Position numbers and translations under genes: made by a program | Part shown: positions 44,222 through 51,042 of the stretch, piece after piece | How the letters are laid out: every line of letters begins with the position of its first letter | Numbering within the stretch: the first letter of the stretch is position 1 | NCBI GenBank assembly: GCA_964400015.1 | Contig: CAYNRR010000009.1 | Location: 1 to 51,042 of the forward strand | DNA: 51,042 nucleotides | Direction of reading: 5' to 3' | From: UBA1234 sp964400015 | GTDB lineage: Bacteria; Bacillota; Clostridia; TANB77; UBA1234 | The notes under the pieces: model-generated | Told to the model about the DNA's origin: nothing | Database searches by the model: none | The model's input: the letters and a program-made list of their open reading frames with translations, nothing else

Positions 44222-45394
44222 TAAAAACTCTAGGATGCTTTTTCGTTTTATAGTTTGGTTTGATAATAGGTTAGTTTCGCCTACTTGTTCATCGTTTAGG
44301 TAGCATTTGATTGTTCCTACTTTTGTTCGATATTCTATTGGAGCTTTTATGTTGGTGTCGTATATTATTTCTGTTTGTATGTTTTTGTCATTTCCTTTGG
44401 CGCAAAATATGTTTATATCATTTTCTGCTATTACTTCTAATGTTTCTTGTTTTGCTTTTTCTATTGGTATGTTTTCTATTATTTGGCCTTGGGTAATTAT
44501 TTTATATTTAGCATAGTTTGCGAATCCGTAGTCTAATAATTTTTTTGCGTCGTCGAATCGTTTTTGACTTGTTGGGCCTCGCATTACTACTGCTATCAAG
44601 TTTAAGTCGTTTCTCGTAGCCGTTGCTGATAGATTGAATAATGCAAGTGATGTTGAGCCTGTTTTTAATCCTGTACAGCCCGAATAAAATCTTACTAGTT
44701 TGTTTGTGTTAACTAGTTCTGATTTTCCATCTCGTAATGTATCCATCCATATCTTTGTGTATTCATGAATTTGTGGATGATTTTTACTTAGTTCTCTGCT
44801 CATTATTGCTATATCATATGCTGATGTTAGGTGACCGTCTTCATCTATTCCGTGACAATTTTTAAATGTTGTATCGTTCATTCCTAATTCTTTTGCTCGT
44901 GCATTCATTTTTTCAACAAATGCTTCTTCACTTCCTCCTATGAATTCTGCCATTGCTACACTACAATCATTTGCACTTACTACACATATTGCTTTTATCA
45001 TTTCATTAACTGTTAGTTTTTCATTTTCAGCTAACCATATCTGCGAGCCTCCCATTTTACTTGCACGTTCACTACATGGTACTTTGTCTTCTAATGTAAT
45101 ATCTCCATTATCTAACGCTTCCATTGTTAAAAGAAGTGTCATTACTTTGGTAACACTAGCTGGTCTTAATTTTTCATGTTCGTTTTTTGTATATAAAATT
45201 GTTCCACTATCTTCATCTATTAAAATTGCTGCTTCTGAATCTAAGTTTAAGTCAACTTTATTTTGAATCTGTGCCATTGCTTCTATTGACTCGGACCACG
45301 TTGGAATCGTTTCATAATCATATTCGAATGTCGCATAACATTTAGATGTAATTGTGATTATTATAAATGTTATTATAAAAATATTCTTTTTCAT
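44186..45394 (-). CDS. D-alanyl-D-alanine carboxypeptidase (DacF-like)
   Basis: 402 aa. Signal peptide (about residues 1-21, ending KCYA); catalytic motifs SVTK (nucleophile Ser in RPASVTKVM), SAND (VVSANDCSVAM) and KTG (TGLKTGSTSLALF) of an S11 penicillin-binding protein, then the C-terminal beta domain (KVGTIKCYLNDEQVGE). It removes the terminal D-Ala from peptidoglycan stem peptides. The natural C-terminus appears replaced by residues encoded by a REP-like element, so the usual amphipathic membrane helix may be changed. The ATG at 45394 follows GAGGTG. Confidence 0.93.
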   Translation of the reverse strand: MKKNIFIITFIIITITSKCYATFEYDYETIPTWSESIEAMAQIQNKVDLNLDSEAAILIDEDSGTILYTKNEHEKLRPASVTKVMTLLLTMEALDNGDITLEDKVPCSERASKMGGSQIWLAENEKLTVNEMIKAICVVSANDCSVAMAEFIGGSEEAFVEKMNARAKELGMNDTTFKNCHGIDEDGHLTSAYDIAIMSRELSKNHPQIHEYTKIWMDTLRDGKSELVNTNKLVRFYSGCTGLKTGSTSLALFNLSATATRNDLNLIAVVMRGPTSQKRFDDAKKLLDYGFANYAKYKIITQGQIIENIPIEKAKQETLEVIAENDINIFCAKGNDKNIQTEIIYDTNIKAPIEYRTKVGTIKCYLNDEQVGETNLLSNQTIKRKSILEFLGTSVKCLFFPR

Positions 45395-45441
45395 ATATTC
45401 ACCTCAAAAAATATATATGAATAGTTACTTTAAGTTATAAC

Positions 45442-45500
45442 AAAAATAATGCACTCTTGATGTTTAAACTATTTCAAGTTTAACACCATAAGTGCATTAT
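45442..45500 (-). terminator. hisS terminator
   Basis: A long interrupted hairpin (ATAATGCACT with AGTGCATTAT outside, GTTTAAACT with AGTTTAAC inside) is followed by TTTTTG on the minus strand just past hisS. Confidence 0.8.
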
Positions 45501-45514
45501 CATTTATTTTTATT

Positions 45515-46819
45515 CTATTTATTTAAAATCTTGTTTACTAATTCTTCTCTATTTAAAGTTATATTTTCACCTTTTGATAAGTCTTTAAGAACTACTGTAT
45601 TATTTTTTAGCTCATCTTCACCTAAGATTATTGCATAATCATATTTTTCGTCTGCAGCATATTTCATTTGTTTTGCTAGTTTTTTATTGTCTGTATATAC
45701 TGTTGCTGATATGTTATTACTTCTTAATAATTCTCCTAGGTTTAAATATTCTACATATGAAATTTCCGGGAACCTTGTAATCAATACTTTTGGCATTGAT
45801 GATTTTAGATCAGGTATTAAATTATGTGATACTAGAAAGTTTTCAAGTGTTACATCGCCAAATCCAAATCCGATTCCTGAAACATTTGCCTTATCTACAA
45901 ATAAATTTATTAAATTATCGTATCTTCCGCCACCAAACATTGCACGGTTGTTATTTACGTCTTTGTCATATACCTCAAAAACTGTTCCTGTATAGTAATC
46001 TAATCCTCTTATTATTGAAAAATCAAATTCACAAACTCTGTCTAATCCAGTTTTTTTGATTAGTTCAAATAACTCTACTAATTCTTTAGTTCCTTGAGAT
46101 TCAGGACAAAGTGCCATCATTTCTTCAAATGTTTTTTCAAAAAACGAATTTAATTTTTCTACTTCATTTTCATTCAAACCAAGTTCTGAAAGATATTCGT
46201 TAAAAGCTTCTCTTGGCATTTTTCCTCTTTTGTCAATTGCTTTTGAAACTTTACGAGATTTTTCTTTATCGAATCCCATGTATTGTTCAAACAAATCGTT
46301 ATAAAATCTTCTATTGTTTATTTTTATACAATACATACTTTCATCTGCATTAAATGCTTTTAATAAATTTGATGCAATTAGCAAAATTTCAAAATCTGTT
46401 TCAATTGAATCTGAACCAAACATATCAACATTAACTTGCCAGTGTTCTCTTAATCTTCCTCTTTGTGGTTTTTCATATCTATATAAATTAGGTATACTAA
46501 ACCATCTAAGTGGCATATTTAATGAACCTAATCTACCTGCAACCATTCTTGCAACTGTTGGTGTCATTTCTGGTCTAACTGCTAGCATTCTTCCACCATT
46601 ATCTTCAAAATGGTAGGTTTGCTCATTTACAATTTCTTCTCCACTTTTTGCCACATATAAATCATATGACTCAAGCATAGGACCATTGTATTCTCTGTAA
46701 TTAAATTTTTTTAGCGTGTCTTTGATTATTCCAAAAAACCAGTTTCTTAATTCCATATCTTCTGGATAAAAATCTCTTGTTCCTTTATATGGTTGAACTG
46801 ATAGTAATTCTTTTGCCAT
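45515..46819 (-). CDS. hisS: Histidine--tRNA ligase
   Basis: 434 aa class II synthetase. Motif 2 region FSIPNLYRYEKPQRGRLREHWQ, the HisRS signatures RGLDYYTGTVFEVYD and MFGGGRYDNLI, and the anticodon-binding domain (about 335-434) are visible. The ATG at 46819 is chosen because AAGGAG precedes it by 7 nt; an in-frame ATG lies six codons upstream without such a site. There is no T-box in the 100 bp upstream. It follows the Y-family polymerase gene on the same strand. Confidence 0.96.
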   Translation of the reverse strand: MAKELLSVQPYKGTRDFYPEDMELRNWFFGIIKDTLKKFNYREYNGPMLESYDLYVAKSGEEIVNEQTYHFEDNGGRMLAVRPEMTPTVARMVAGRLGSLNMPLRWFSIPNLYRYEKPQRGRLREHWQVNVDMFGSDSIETDFEILLIASNLLKAFNADESMYCIKINNRRFYNDLFEQYMGFDKEKSRKVSKAIDKRGKMPREAFNEYLSELGLNENEVEKLNSFFEKTFEEMMALCPESQGTKELVELFELIKKTGLDRVCEFDFSIIRGLDYYTGTVFEVYDKDVNNNRAMFGGGRYDNLINLFVDKANVSGIGFGFGDVTLENFLVSHNLIPDLKSSMPKVLITRFPEISYVEYLNLGELLRSNNISATVYTDNKKLAKQMKYAADEKYDYAIILGEDELKNNTVVLKDLSKGENITLNREELVNKILNK

Positions 46820-46920
46820 AAATAAGCTCCTTTCCATTTTTTAAATATGTAATAGTTATACACTAAAAACACTATTTTTTCAAGTAGAGTATTTTTTTTA
46901 TTTGAAATATTAGTGTATTT

Positions 46921-48115
46921 CTATTTAAAAAGCTTATCAACTTCCAGTTCACCAGCTCTTCTAATTGAGGTATAACCGTATTTGTTTTTTATTGTATCTA
47001 ATGTTTCATCTAATTTATTCTTTTCTTTCTTTGCACTATCAAAAAAAGATATCTGTTCTTCTGATTCTTGAAGTTTTTCAACTCTGAAACCGAACTAGTC
47101 TAATCGGAATTCCTTCTGTATACATTTCATTGAATATTGCCTTAGATTTTGCATAAATTTCGTTTGTATTGTTGGTTAAAAATTCCAATTTAGCTTGATG
47201 AGAAAAATCTTTAAAATCCTTTGTCCTTAATTGGACGCTAGCAGTTCCTGCCAACATTCCTTCGCTTCTAAGTCTATATGATACTTGTTCTACTAAAGCT
47301 AGTAATATATTTTCTATTTTTTTAGAACTTGATATATCGATCGGTAAAGTTATGGAATTTCCTATACTTTTAGATTTTTCCACAATATGCATAACTTCTG
47401 ATTCATCAATTCCATTAGCATACTCCCAAGCCACTTTACCAAATTTGCCAAAACGTCTTACTAAAACTTCTTTATCAAAACATGCTAAATCTCCGATTTT
47501 ATAGATTCCCATTTTATTTAATTTTGGTACAGTCTTTTTTCCTATCATAAATAATTCCGAAACTTCTAGTGACCACATTTTTGCCTTTATTTCGTTCGGA
47601 TATAACGTATGTATTTTATCAGGCTTTGAGAAATCTGACGCCATTTTAGCTAAAAGCTTGTTATTAGAAACACCAATATTAACCGTAAATCCCAATTCGT
47701 TTTTTATTCTTCGACTTATTTCACTAGCTTTACTTAATAAAGTACTTCCCATTAAATAATTTGTCATATCCATAAAACATTCATCTACACTAAAGCGTTC
47801 TATTATATCTGTATACTCCAAAAGCAAATTATACAATGCATCTGAATATTTTTGGTATGCTTTGAAATTAAGTGAATATAAATTTAATGAAGGACACTTT
47901 TTCATGGCTTGATAAATAGTTTCGCCAGTTATTACTCCCATTGATTTGGCTAAGGTACTTTTAGCTAAGATTATTCCAGATCTTTTGTTTTCATCTCCAC
48001 AAATAGCTGAAGGAATATTTCTAATATCTGTTTTTTCGCCACTTTTCAAGCGTTCTACTGCTGTCCAACTCAAAAAAGCATTATTAACATCTACATGCAA
48101 AATTTGACGTTCCAT
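46921..48115 (-). CDS. Y-family DNA polymerase (Pol IV/DinB-like) needing a +1 shift at a CGG codon
   Basis: About 397 aa when one C is skipped at the codon-aligned CGG 47092-47090 (codon 342). Error-prone lesion-bypass polymerase: ILHVDVNNAFLSW (first catalytic Asp), RFSVDECFMDMT (SVDE), VNIGVSNNKLLAKMASDFSKP, and a helix-hairpin-helix region. Read normally the chain ends IRLVRFQS at 47078; with the skip it continues VGFRVEKLQESEEQISFF and then KYGYTSIRRAGELEVDKLF to TAG at 46921, the conserved little-finger end and tail. The start is ATG 48115 or GTG 48124; neither has a binding site and the promoter places the mRNA start at about 48125. A LexA-type box lies in that promoter. Confidence 0.88.
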
Positions 48116-48131
48116 ATCAATCACCGATTAA

Positions 48132-48160
48132 ATTATAGAACGTTTGTTCTGCATTGTCAA
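48132..48160 (-). promoter_or_regulatory. Consensus promoter with embedded LexA-type operator (polymerase gene)
   Basis: On the minus strand a perfect TTGACA (48160-48155), 17-bp spacer, perfect TATAAT (48137-48132). The spacer holds GAACAAACGTTC (48149-48138), matching the Gram-positive SOS box core GAAC-N4-GTTC. LexA bound here would block the promoter; DNA damage should release it. Confidence 0.85.
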
Positions 48161-48162
48161 TC

Positions 48163-48205
48163 AAAAAAAATAATACTAGATATGTGGGTACGAACTAGTA
48201 TTATT
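48163..48205 (-). terminator. Terminator upstream of the polymerase promoter
   Basis: AATAATACTAG, a 15-nt loop and CTAGTATTATT, followed by eight T on the minus strand. It ends the transcript of the small exported protein gene at 48408-48882. A matching tract makes it usable in the other direction too. Confidence 0.8.
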
Positions 48206-48407
48206 TTTTCTTTACGGTTCTTAGGAATTTTATTATATCAACGATTTAGCCGATGTGACCTGCACATAGATAAAATGAACTTTTCGTTCATATAGCGAAA
48301 AAGTGCAGGAAGAAATCCAATTGATATCTTAAATGTAATTTTAAAATAATATGTCGTAAGGGACGGGACAAACTAAATTTCAATTACATTCGTAGGAAAG
48401 TTTAACT
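48206..48407 (-). other. Structured 3' untranslated region without a gene
   Basis: About 200 bp without a protein gene. It holds CCTGCAC/GTGCAGG arms (48259-48265, 48303-48309) around an inner ATGAAC-TTTTC-GTTCAT hairpin (48275-48291), and AATGTAATT/AATTACATT arms (48332-48340, 48382-48390) around a GGGACGGGACAAAC stretch that resembles a REP remnant. It could be a mobile-element relic or a structured RNA; no known RNA family is recognised. Confidence 0.4.
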
Positions 48408-48882
48408 TTAGCGTACTCTTATTTCGTCTGAATACGCTCCGAAATTTTCTATTTCAAGGCCTGTGTCTTCATATGCAGTATGTATTAGCGAAAAACGATA
48501 TACACCAGCATTTACTGATACGTCGTCTTCAAATATATGTGCATATTCGGTATTCGAAACATGTTGCCATATATATGTTGGAACATTTACCCAACATTCA
48601 CAACTGTCTACATATCTTTGAAGTTGTATAACAACTCCAGCAGTATACCCTGGGTCAACTAAAGTTGATCCACTAATCATAAGGCCTCGTGAAATGTTCG
48701 AAGCATAGTTTATTGAATTATCACATGTCAATAAACTAATCCAGCATGGTTGAATATTACCACCGTTGCGCACCCGATTCAACCGTACTAGCTAAAAGTA
48801 AACTAGGAACCGTTAATAGTGTAATTAGGCCAAACAAACAAACTGCAATCGTCATCGCTTTGTTTTTTAGAGGACGTTTCAT
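48408..48882 (-). CDS. Small exported protein (DUF6147-like) needing a +1 shift at a CGG codon
   Basis: About 157 aa if one C is skipped at codon-aligned CGG 48765-48763 (codon 40). The ATG at 48882 follows GGGGTG. Signal peptide: basic MKRPLKNK, hydrophobic core, cleavage near LLLAS. Read normally the chain ends at 41 residues (ESGAQRW stop); with the skip it reads ESGAQGGNIQPCWISLLTCD and continues to TAA at 48408. The body (CWVNVPTYIWQHVSN, VNAGVYRFSLIHTA) resembles small DUF6147-type exported proteins of gut Clostridia, though I cannot confirm this. The length of 475 nt is 3n+1, as one skipped base requires. It lies downstream of the sigma/anti-sigma genes. Confidence 0.78.
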
Positions 48883-48962
48883 AAACTTCACCCCGTTTGG
48901 TACCGAATTACATATATATAACTGTTTTAAATCGTAAAAAGTGACAAAATTTTATAACTTTT

Positions 48963-49703
48963 TTAAAATTTTTCAAAATTCATGTTTTCTATTATTTTTA
49001 TAATCTCATCAAATTCATATTTAGTATATATAAAATAATCCTTTTCATCATATTGCCATACATATATATTTAGAGTCTTTCTTTCAAAAAATAGCACTTC
49101 AAATTTTGCTGTTTCTATCTTTTTCAAGTAGTCCTCTTCAAAATCTACTGCATTATTAAAATTTTCATTTATTTTTAAGATAATTTCTTTTCCATCTAAA
49201 TTTTTCAATTTAATAAATCTAGCAATCGCATCATTCACTACGCTTTCAATTTCAAAACCATCTGGCAAGTAACCAAAAGCCTCCATATATTCTTCGTAAT
49301 CCGAATGAGCACCTTCCATAGTTTCTGTTTTATCATTGTTCAACAACCATGCATAATCATTTCTGCTTCTTCTATATACAGATAAATCTTCTGTGCGCCA
49401 AGCTTTCATGCTAGGTGCTATTGCTATTGAAGCTACTAATGCTACCAAAACAAATATAGCAATTTTAATATATTTCATATAATTGTTTTTCTTTATATGC
49501 GTAAGTTCAATTACTTTTCTAGTTTTATCTTCTTTTATTTCGTTCAAATTTCCGTTTTCAACTGCTTTAAAAATTTTCTCCATATTCTTTTCATGCTTCT
49601 TAGAAAATCGGATTTTAGGGACATTTTCGTTCTTTTTTTCTGATTCTATTACATATTCTTTTAATGATTTTTCCAATATTTCGTCAAAGTTGTCTTTCTT
49701 CAT
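48963..49703 (-). CDS. Membrane-anchored anti-sigma factor (DUF4367-like)
   Basis: 246 aa. The N-terminal cytoplasmic part (about 1-75) is charged and helical and would hold the sigma factor; one membrane segment follows (about 79-99, YIKIAIFVLVALVASIAIAP). The C-terminal ectodomain (about 125-246) has YLPDGFEI and ends FDEIIKIIENM, like the DUF4367 sensor domain. Its start overlaps the sigma gene stop (TAATG), giving translational coupling. Confidence 0.85.
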   Translation of the reverse strand: MKKDNFDEILEKSLKEYVIESEKKNENVPKIRFSKKHEKNMEKIFKAVENGNLNEIKEDKTRKVIELTHIKKNNYMKYIKIAIFVLVALVASIAIAPSMKAWRTEDLSVYRRSRNDYAWLLNNDKTETMEGAHSDYEEYMEAFGYLPDGFEIESVVNDAIARFIKLKNLDGKEIILKINENFNNAVDFEEDYLKKIETAKFEVLFFERKTLNIYVWQYDEKDYFIYTKYEFDEIIKIIENMNFEKF

Positions 49704-50257
49704 TAAACTAATTCTTCCTTTCCTAATCTTTCTTTTAACATTTTCTTTGCACGTTCTGTTCTTTTCTTAACTGCATCATAACTAATATTTAGTATTTCGG
49801 CAATCTCCTTTTGCGAATATCCATAAACCTTGTCTAATATCAATACATCTTTGTATTTTTCTGGCAATTTTTCGATAATGTCATGTATATGATTTTTGCG
49901 TTCTTTTTCTACAAGTTCATCACAAGGAGTCTTGGTCGTATAATACTGATTTTCTTCATTTTGGATTTCATCTATATATTCTAGTTTTGCACCATTTCTC
50001 TTTCTCGAATTATACATATCAATTGCAACATTTTTCGCTACAATTCTTAAGAATCTTCTTGTAATTTCAAAACCATCGTTTGGAAGTTTTTCAAACTTAT
50101 CTATAATTTTCAAAAATGCTTGTTGCACTGCATCTTCAGCCAGTTCGTGTTCTTTTAAAATACTTTTAGCATCCATGTACATTGCATCTCTATGTTCTTT
50201 GTATAACAATCTTAATTTATTTGCAATTTCTTCTTTTAGTTTGCTTCTACAGTCCAT
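49703..50257 (-). CDS. ECF-type RNA polymerase sigma factor
   Basis: 184 aa, normal for ECF sigma factors. Region 2 (about 20-95) has DAVQQAFLKIIDKF and TRRFLRIVAKNVAIDMYN; region 4 (about 125-178) has LPEKYKDVLILDKVYGYSQKEIAEILNISYDAVKKRTERAKKML, with a helix-turn-helix that binds the -35. It is held by the anti-sigma encoded next. The ATG at 50257 follows GAAAGGA. Its own promoter looks like a housekeeping one. Confidence 0.93.
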   Translation of the reverse strand: MDCRSKLKEEIANKLRLLYKEHRDAMYMDAKSILKEHELAEDAVQQAFLKIIDKFEKLPNDGFEITRRFLRIVAKNVAIDMYNSRKRNGAKLEYIDEIQNEENQYYTTKTPCDELVEKERKNHIHDIIEKLPEKYKDVLILDKVYGYSQKEIAEILNISYDAVKKRTERAKKMLKERLGKEELV

Positions 50258-50300
50258 GATTTTCTTCCTTTCTTAAGATTTTGTAAACTTAGTACGTCCG

Positions 50301-50330
50301 ATTATATACTAGGATTTGCCTTAAATTCAA
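50301..50330 (-). promoter_or_regulatory. Sigma-A-type promoter of the ECF sigma operon
   Basis: TTGAAT, 18-bp spacer, perfect TATAAT on the minus strand, about 45 bp before the sigma gene start. Confidence 0.6.
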
Positions 50331-50371
50331 GGAACGTTACTTATATTCAACAACAGAATATTTTAATATTT

Positions 50372-50401
50372 TTGTACATTTCCCTAACTTCATGATAAAA
50401 T
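50372..50401 (+). promoter_or_regulatory. Promoter of the Smr-domain gene
   Basis: TTGTAC, 18-bp spacer, TAAAAT, followed by AAAGGAGG at 50411-50418 and GTG at 50426. Confidence 0.5.
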
Positions 50402-50425
50402 ATTCCTCGAAAAGGAGGTTATTTT

Positions 50426-50815
50426 GTGGAAATTGCAAATATCGAAAAGTTCATGCCTACCGTTTATCAGGCTGAGATTTTGTTAAAAAATCATATAGAA
50501 ACTAATAGAAGAAAAGGGATTAAAGCTTTTAAAATCATTCATGGTTATGGTTCTACTGGAAAAGGTGGTGGCCTTAGAACTGGACTTAGAGCGTATCTAA
50601 CTCAATTGAAAAAAGCTAAAATAATTTCTGATTTTGTTGCTGGCGAAGATTGGTCTGTATTTAATGAAACTACTAGAAAAGTCTTAGACTTAGATAATTC
50701 TTTTAGAAAAGACTCAGATTTGGATAAATCTAATTCTGGAATTACAATAGTTGTAATAAGCTGGGATGGAAGTTCAAAGTTAGAAGATACTCCTTATAGA
50801 CCTACTCAAAACTAA
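50426..50815 (+). CDS. Smr-domain protein
   Basis: 129 aa. The GTG at 50426 follows AAAGGAGG at 7 nt. Residues about 18-65 match the Smr fold: ILLKNHIETNRRKGIKAFKIIHGYGSTGKGGGLRTGLRAYL, with the conserved HGxG. The usual opening DLH motif is not evident. Smr domains occur at the C-terminus of MutS2 and alone, and nick DNA or RNA, often on stalled ribosomes. The C-terminal half (about 90-129) is not recognised. Confidence 0.8.
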   Translation: MEIANIEKFMPTVYQAEILLKNHIETNRRKGIKAFKIIHGYGSTGKGGGLRTGLRAYLTQLKKAKIISDFVAGEDWSVFNETTRKVLDLDNSFRKDSDLDKSNSGITIVVISWDGSSKLEDTPYRPTQN

Positions 50816-50836
50816 TTGTATCTATCAATTTGCAAT

Positions 50837-50875
50837 AAAATAGGACTTGAATAAAATTTTCAAGCCCTATTTTTT
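50837..50875 (+). terminator. Terminator of the Smr-domain gene
   Basis: AAATAGG-x-CTTGAA, a loop, TTCAAG-x-CCTATTT, then a T run, 20 bp past the stop. Confidence 0.75.
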
Positions 50876-50912
50876 ATTTCTATTTTGGAAATTATTTTTC
50901 ACCTATAGTAAG

Positions 50913-50957
50913 ACACGTGCTAACATTTGAAATTTCAATATTAGCACGCGTTTTTTA
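50913..50957. terminator. Second hairpin with T run
   Basis: ACACGTGCTAA pairs with TTAGCACGCGT (one mismatch), followed by TTTTTT on the plus strand. It is a second terminator or belongs to a gene beyond the window end. Confidence 0.6.
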
Positions 50958-50960
50958 TTC

Positions 50961-50986
50961 TATATATTTATTCTATATATTTATTT
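50961..50986. repeat. Short tandem AT-rich repeat
   Basis: Two adjacent copies of TCTATATATTTAT lie after the hairpin. No function is suggested. Confidence 0.5.
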
Positions 50987-51042
50987 AATATATTATGCCT
51001 CTATCTTAGTGTGTTCCTTGTGTTTCGTAATCGTTGTTTGCT

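Noticed and set aside
46820..46920. T-box riboswitch upstream of hisS
   Set aside because: The gap is only about 100 bp and lacks the T-box core and the specifier structure.
1..51042. UGA reassigned to Trp (genetic code 4)
   Set aside because: UGA ends several genes with normal lengths, and in the 34022-34597 gene read-through would fuse it to the next gene across a clear ribosome binding site.
1..51042. tRNA, rRNA or CRISPR array
   Set aside because: I found no cloverleaf-like tRNA ending, no rRNA stretches and no regularly spaced direct repeats with unique spacers.

Overview
The window looks like a chromosomal segment of a low-GC, Gram-positive, spore-forming-lineage Clostridia bacterium, probably gut-associated. 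The evidence is AT-rich codon use, strong AGGAGG-type ribosome binding sites, sporulation-lineage genes (ylbJ, ytfJ/gerW, spoVG, a DacF-like carboxypeptidase), S-layer-homology (SLH) surface proteins and Clostridia-type operon order. I see no rRNA, tRNA, CRISPR array, prophage or complete insertion sequence.

Layout. Positions 1-770 hold one compositionally odd, GC-richer acidic membrane protein gene. 0.8-15 kb is housekeeping, mostly on the minus strand: a DUF512 radical-SAM protein, rpmF, murD, pfkA, a class A PBP, dprA, folD, uppP, a TPR protein, ppa, two RluA-type pseudouridine synthases and an RlmI-like methyltransferase. 15-21 kb carries ylbJ, exported beta-propeller-type proteins, trmB and the ytfJ/DUF2953 pair. 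21.5-26.6 kb is a surface and regulatory island: a stand-alone LytTR regulator with two tiny membrane proteins, exported proteins, a papain-like amidase and an SLH protein. 26.6-32 kb holds a DnaB-like ATPase, uvrC, spoVG and murC. 32.2-42.9 kb is a ten-gene Tad-like pilus/secretion operon. 43-51 kb holds nifS, a D,D-carboxypeptidase, hisS, a Y-family polymerase, a small exported protein, an ECF sigma/anti-sigma pair and an Smr-domain protein.

The most striking observation concerns CGG codons. By eye I find codon-aligned CGG almost nowhere. Outside the odd first gene there are seven, and six of them (four in ylbJ, one in the polymerase, one in a small exported protein) sit exactly where conserved protein sequence requires the reader to skip the C and read the next triplet as glycine (C-GGA or C-GGT). 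Downstream of each site the frame is intact and family-like. This fits CGG being an unassigned or starved codon at which ribosomes slip +1 onto GGN. It resembles the AGG-Y frameshifts described in Perkinsus mitochondrial cox1, but I know of no such case in bacteria. One exported protein (codon at 22763-22765) reads CGG as an ordinary triplet and is the main counter-evidence.

The second finding is a predicted LytTR regulon. Three promoters share one geometry: two 9-bp ACCGTTTAT-like direct repeats at 20-bp pitch, 10 bp, a -35, 16-17 bp, then TATAAT. They precede the LytTR operon itself, a small exported protein, and the amidase operon. Other notable points are dprA with an in-frame UGA at codon 6, a fused TadB-TadC gene with no usual start codon behind a very strong ribosome binding site, a LexA-type box inside the polymerase promoter, and a REP-like inverted repeat that forms the 3' end of the carboxypeptidase gene.
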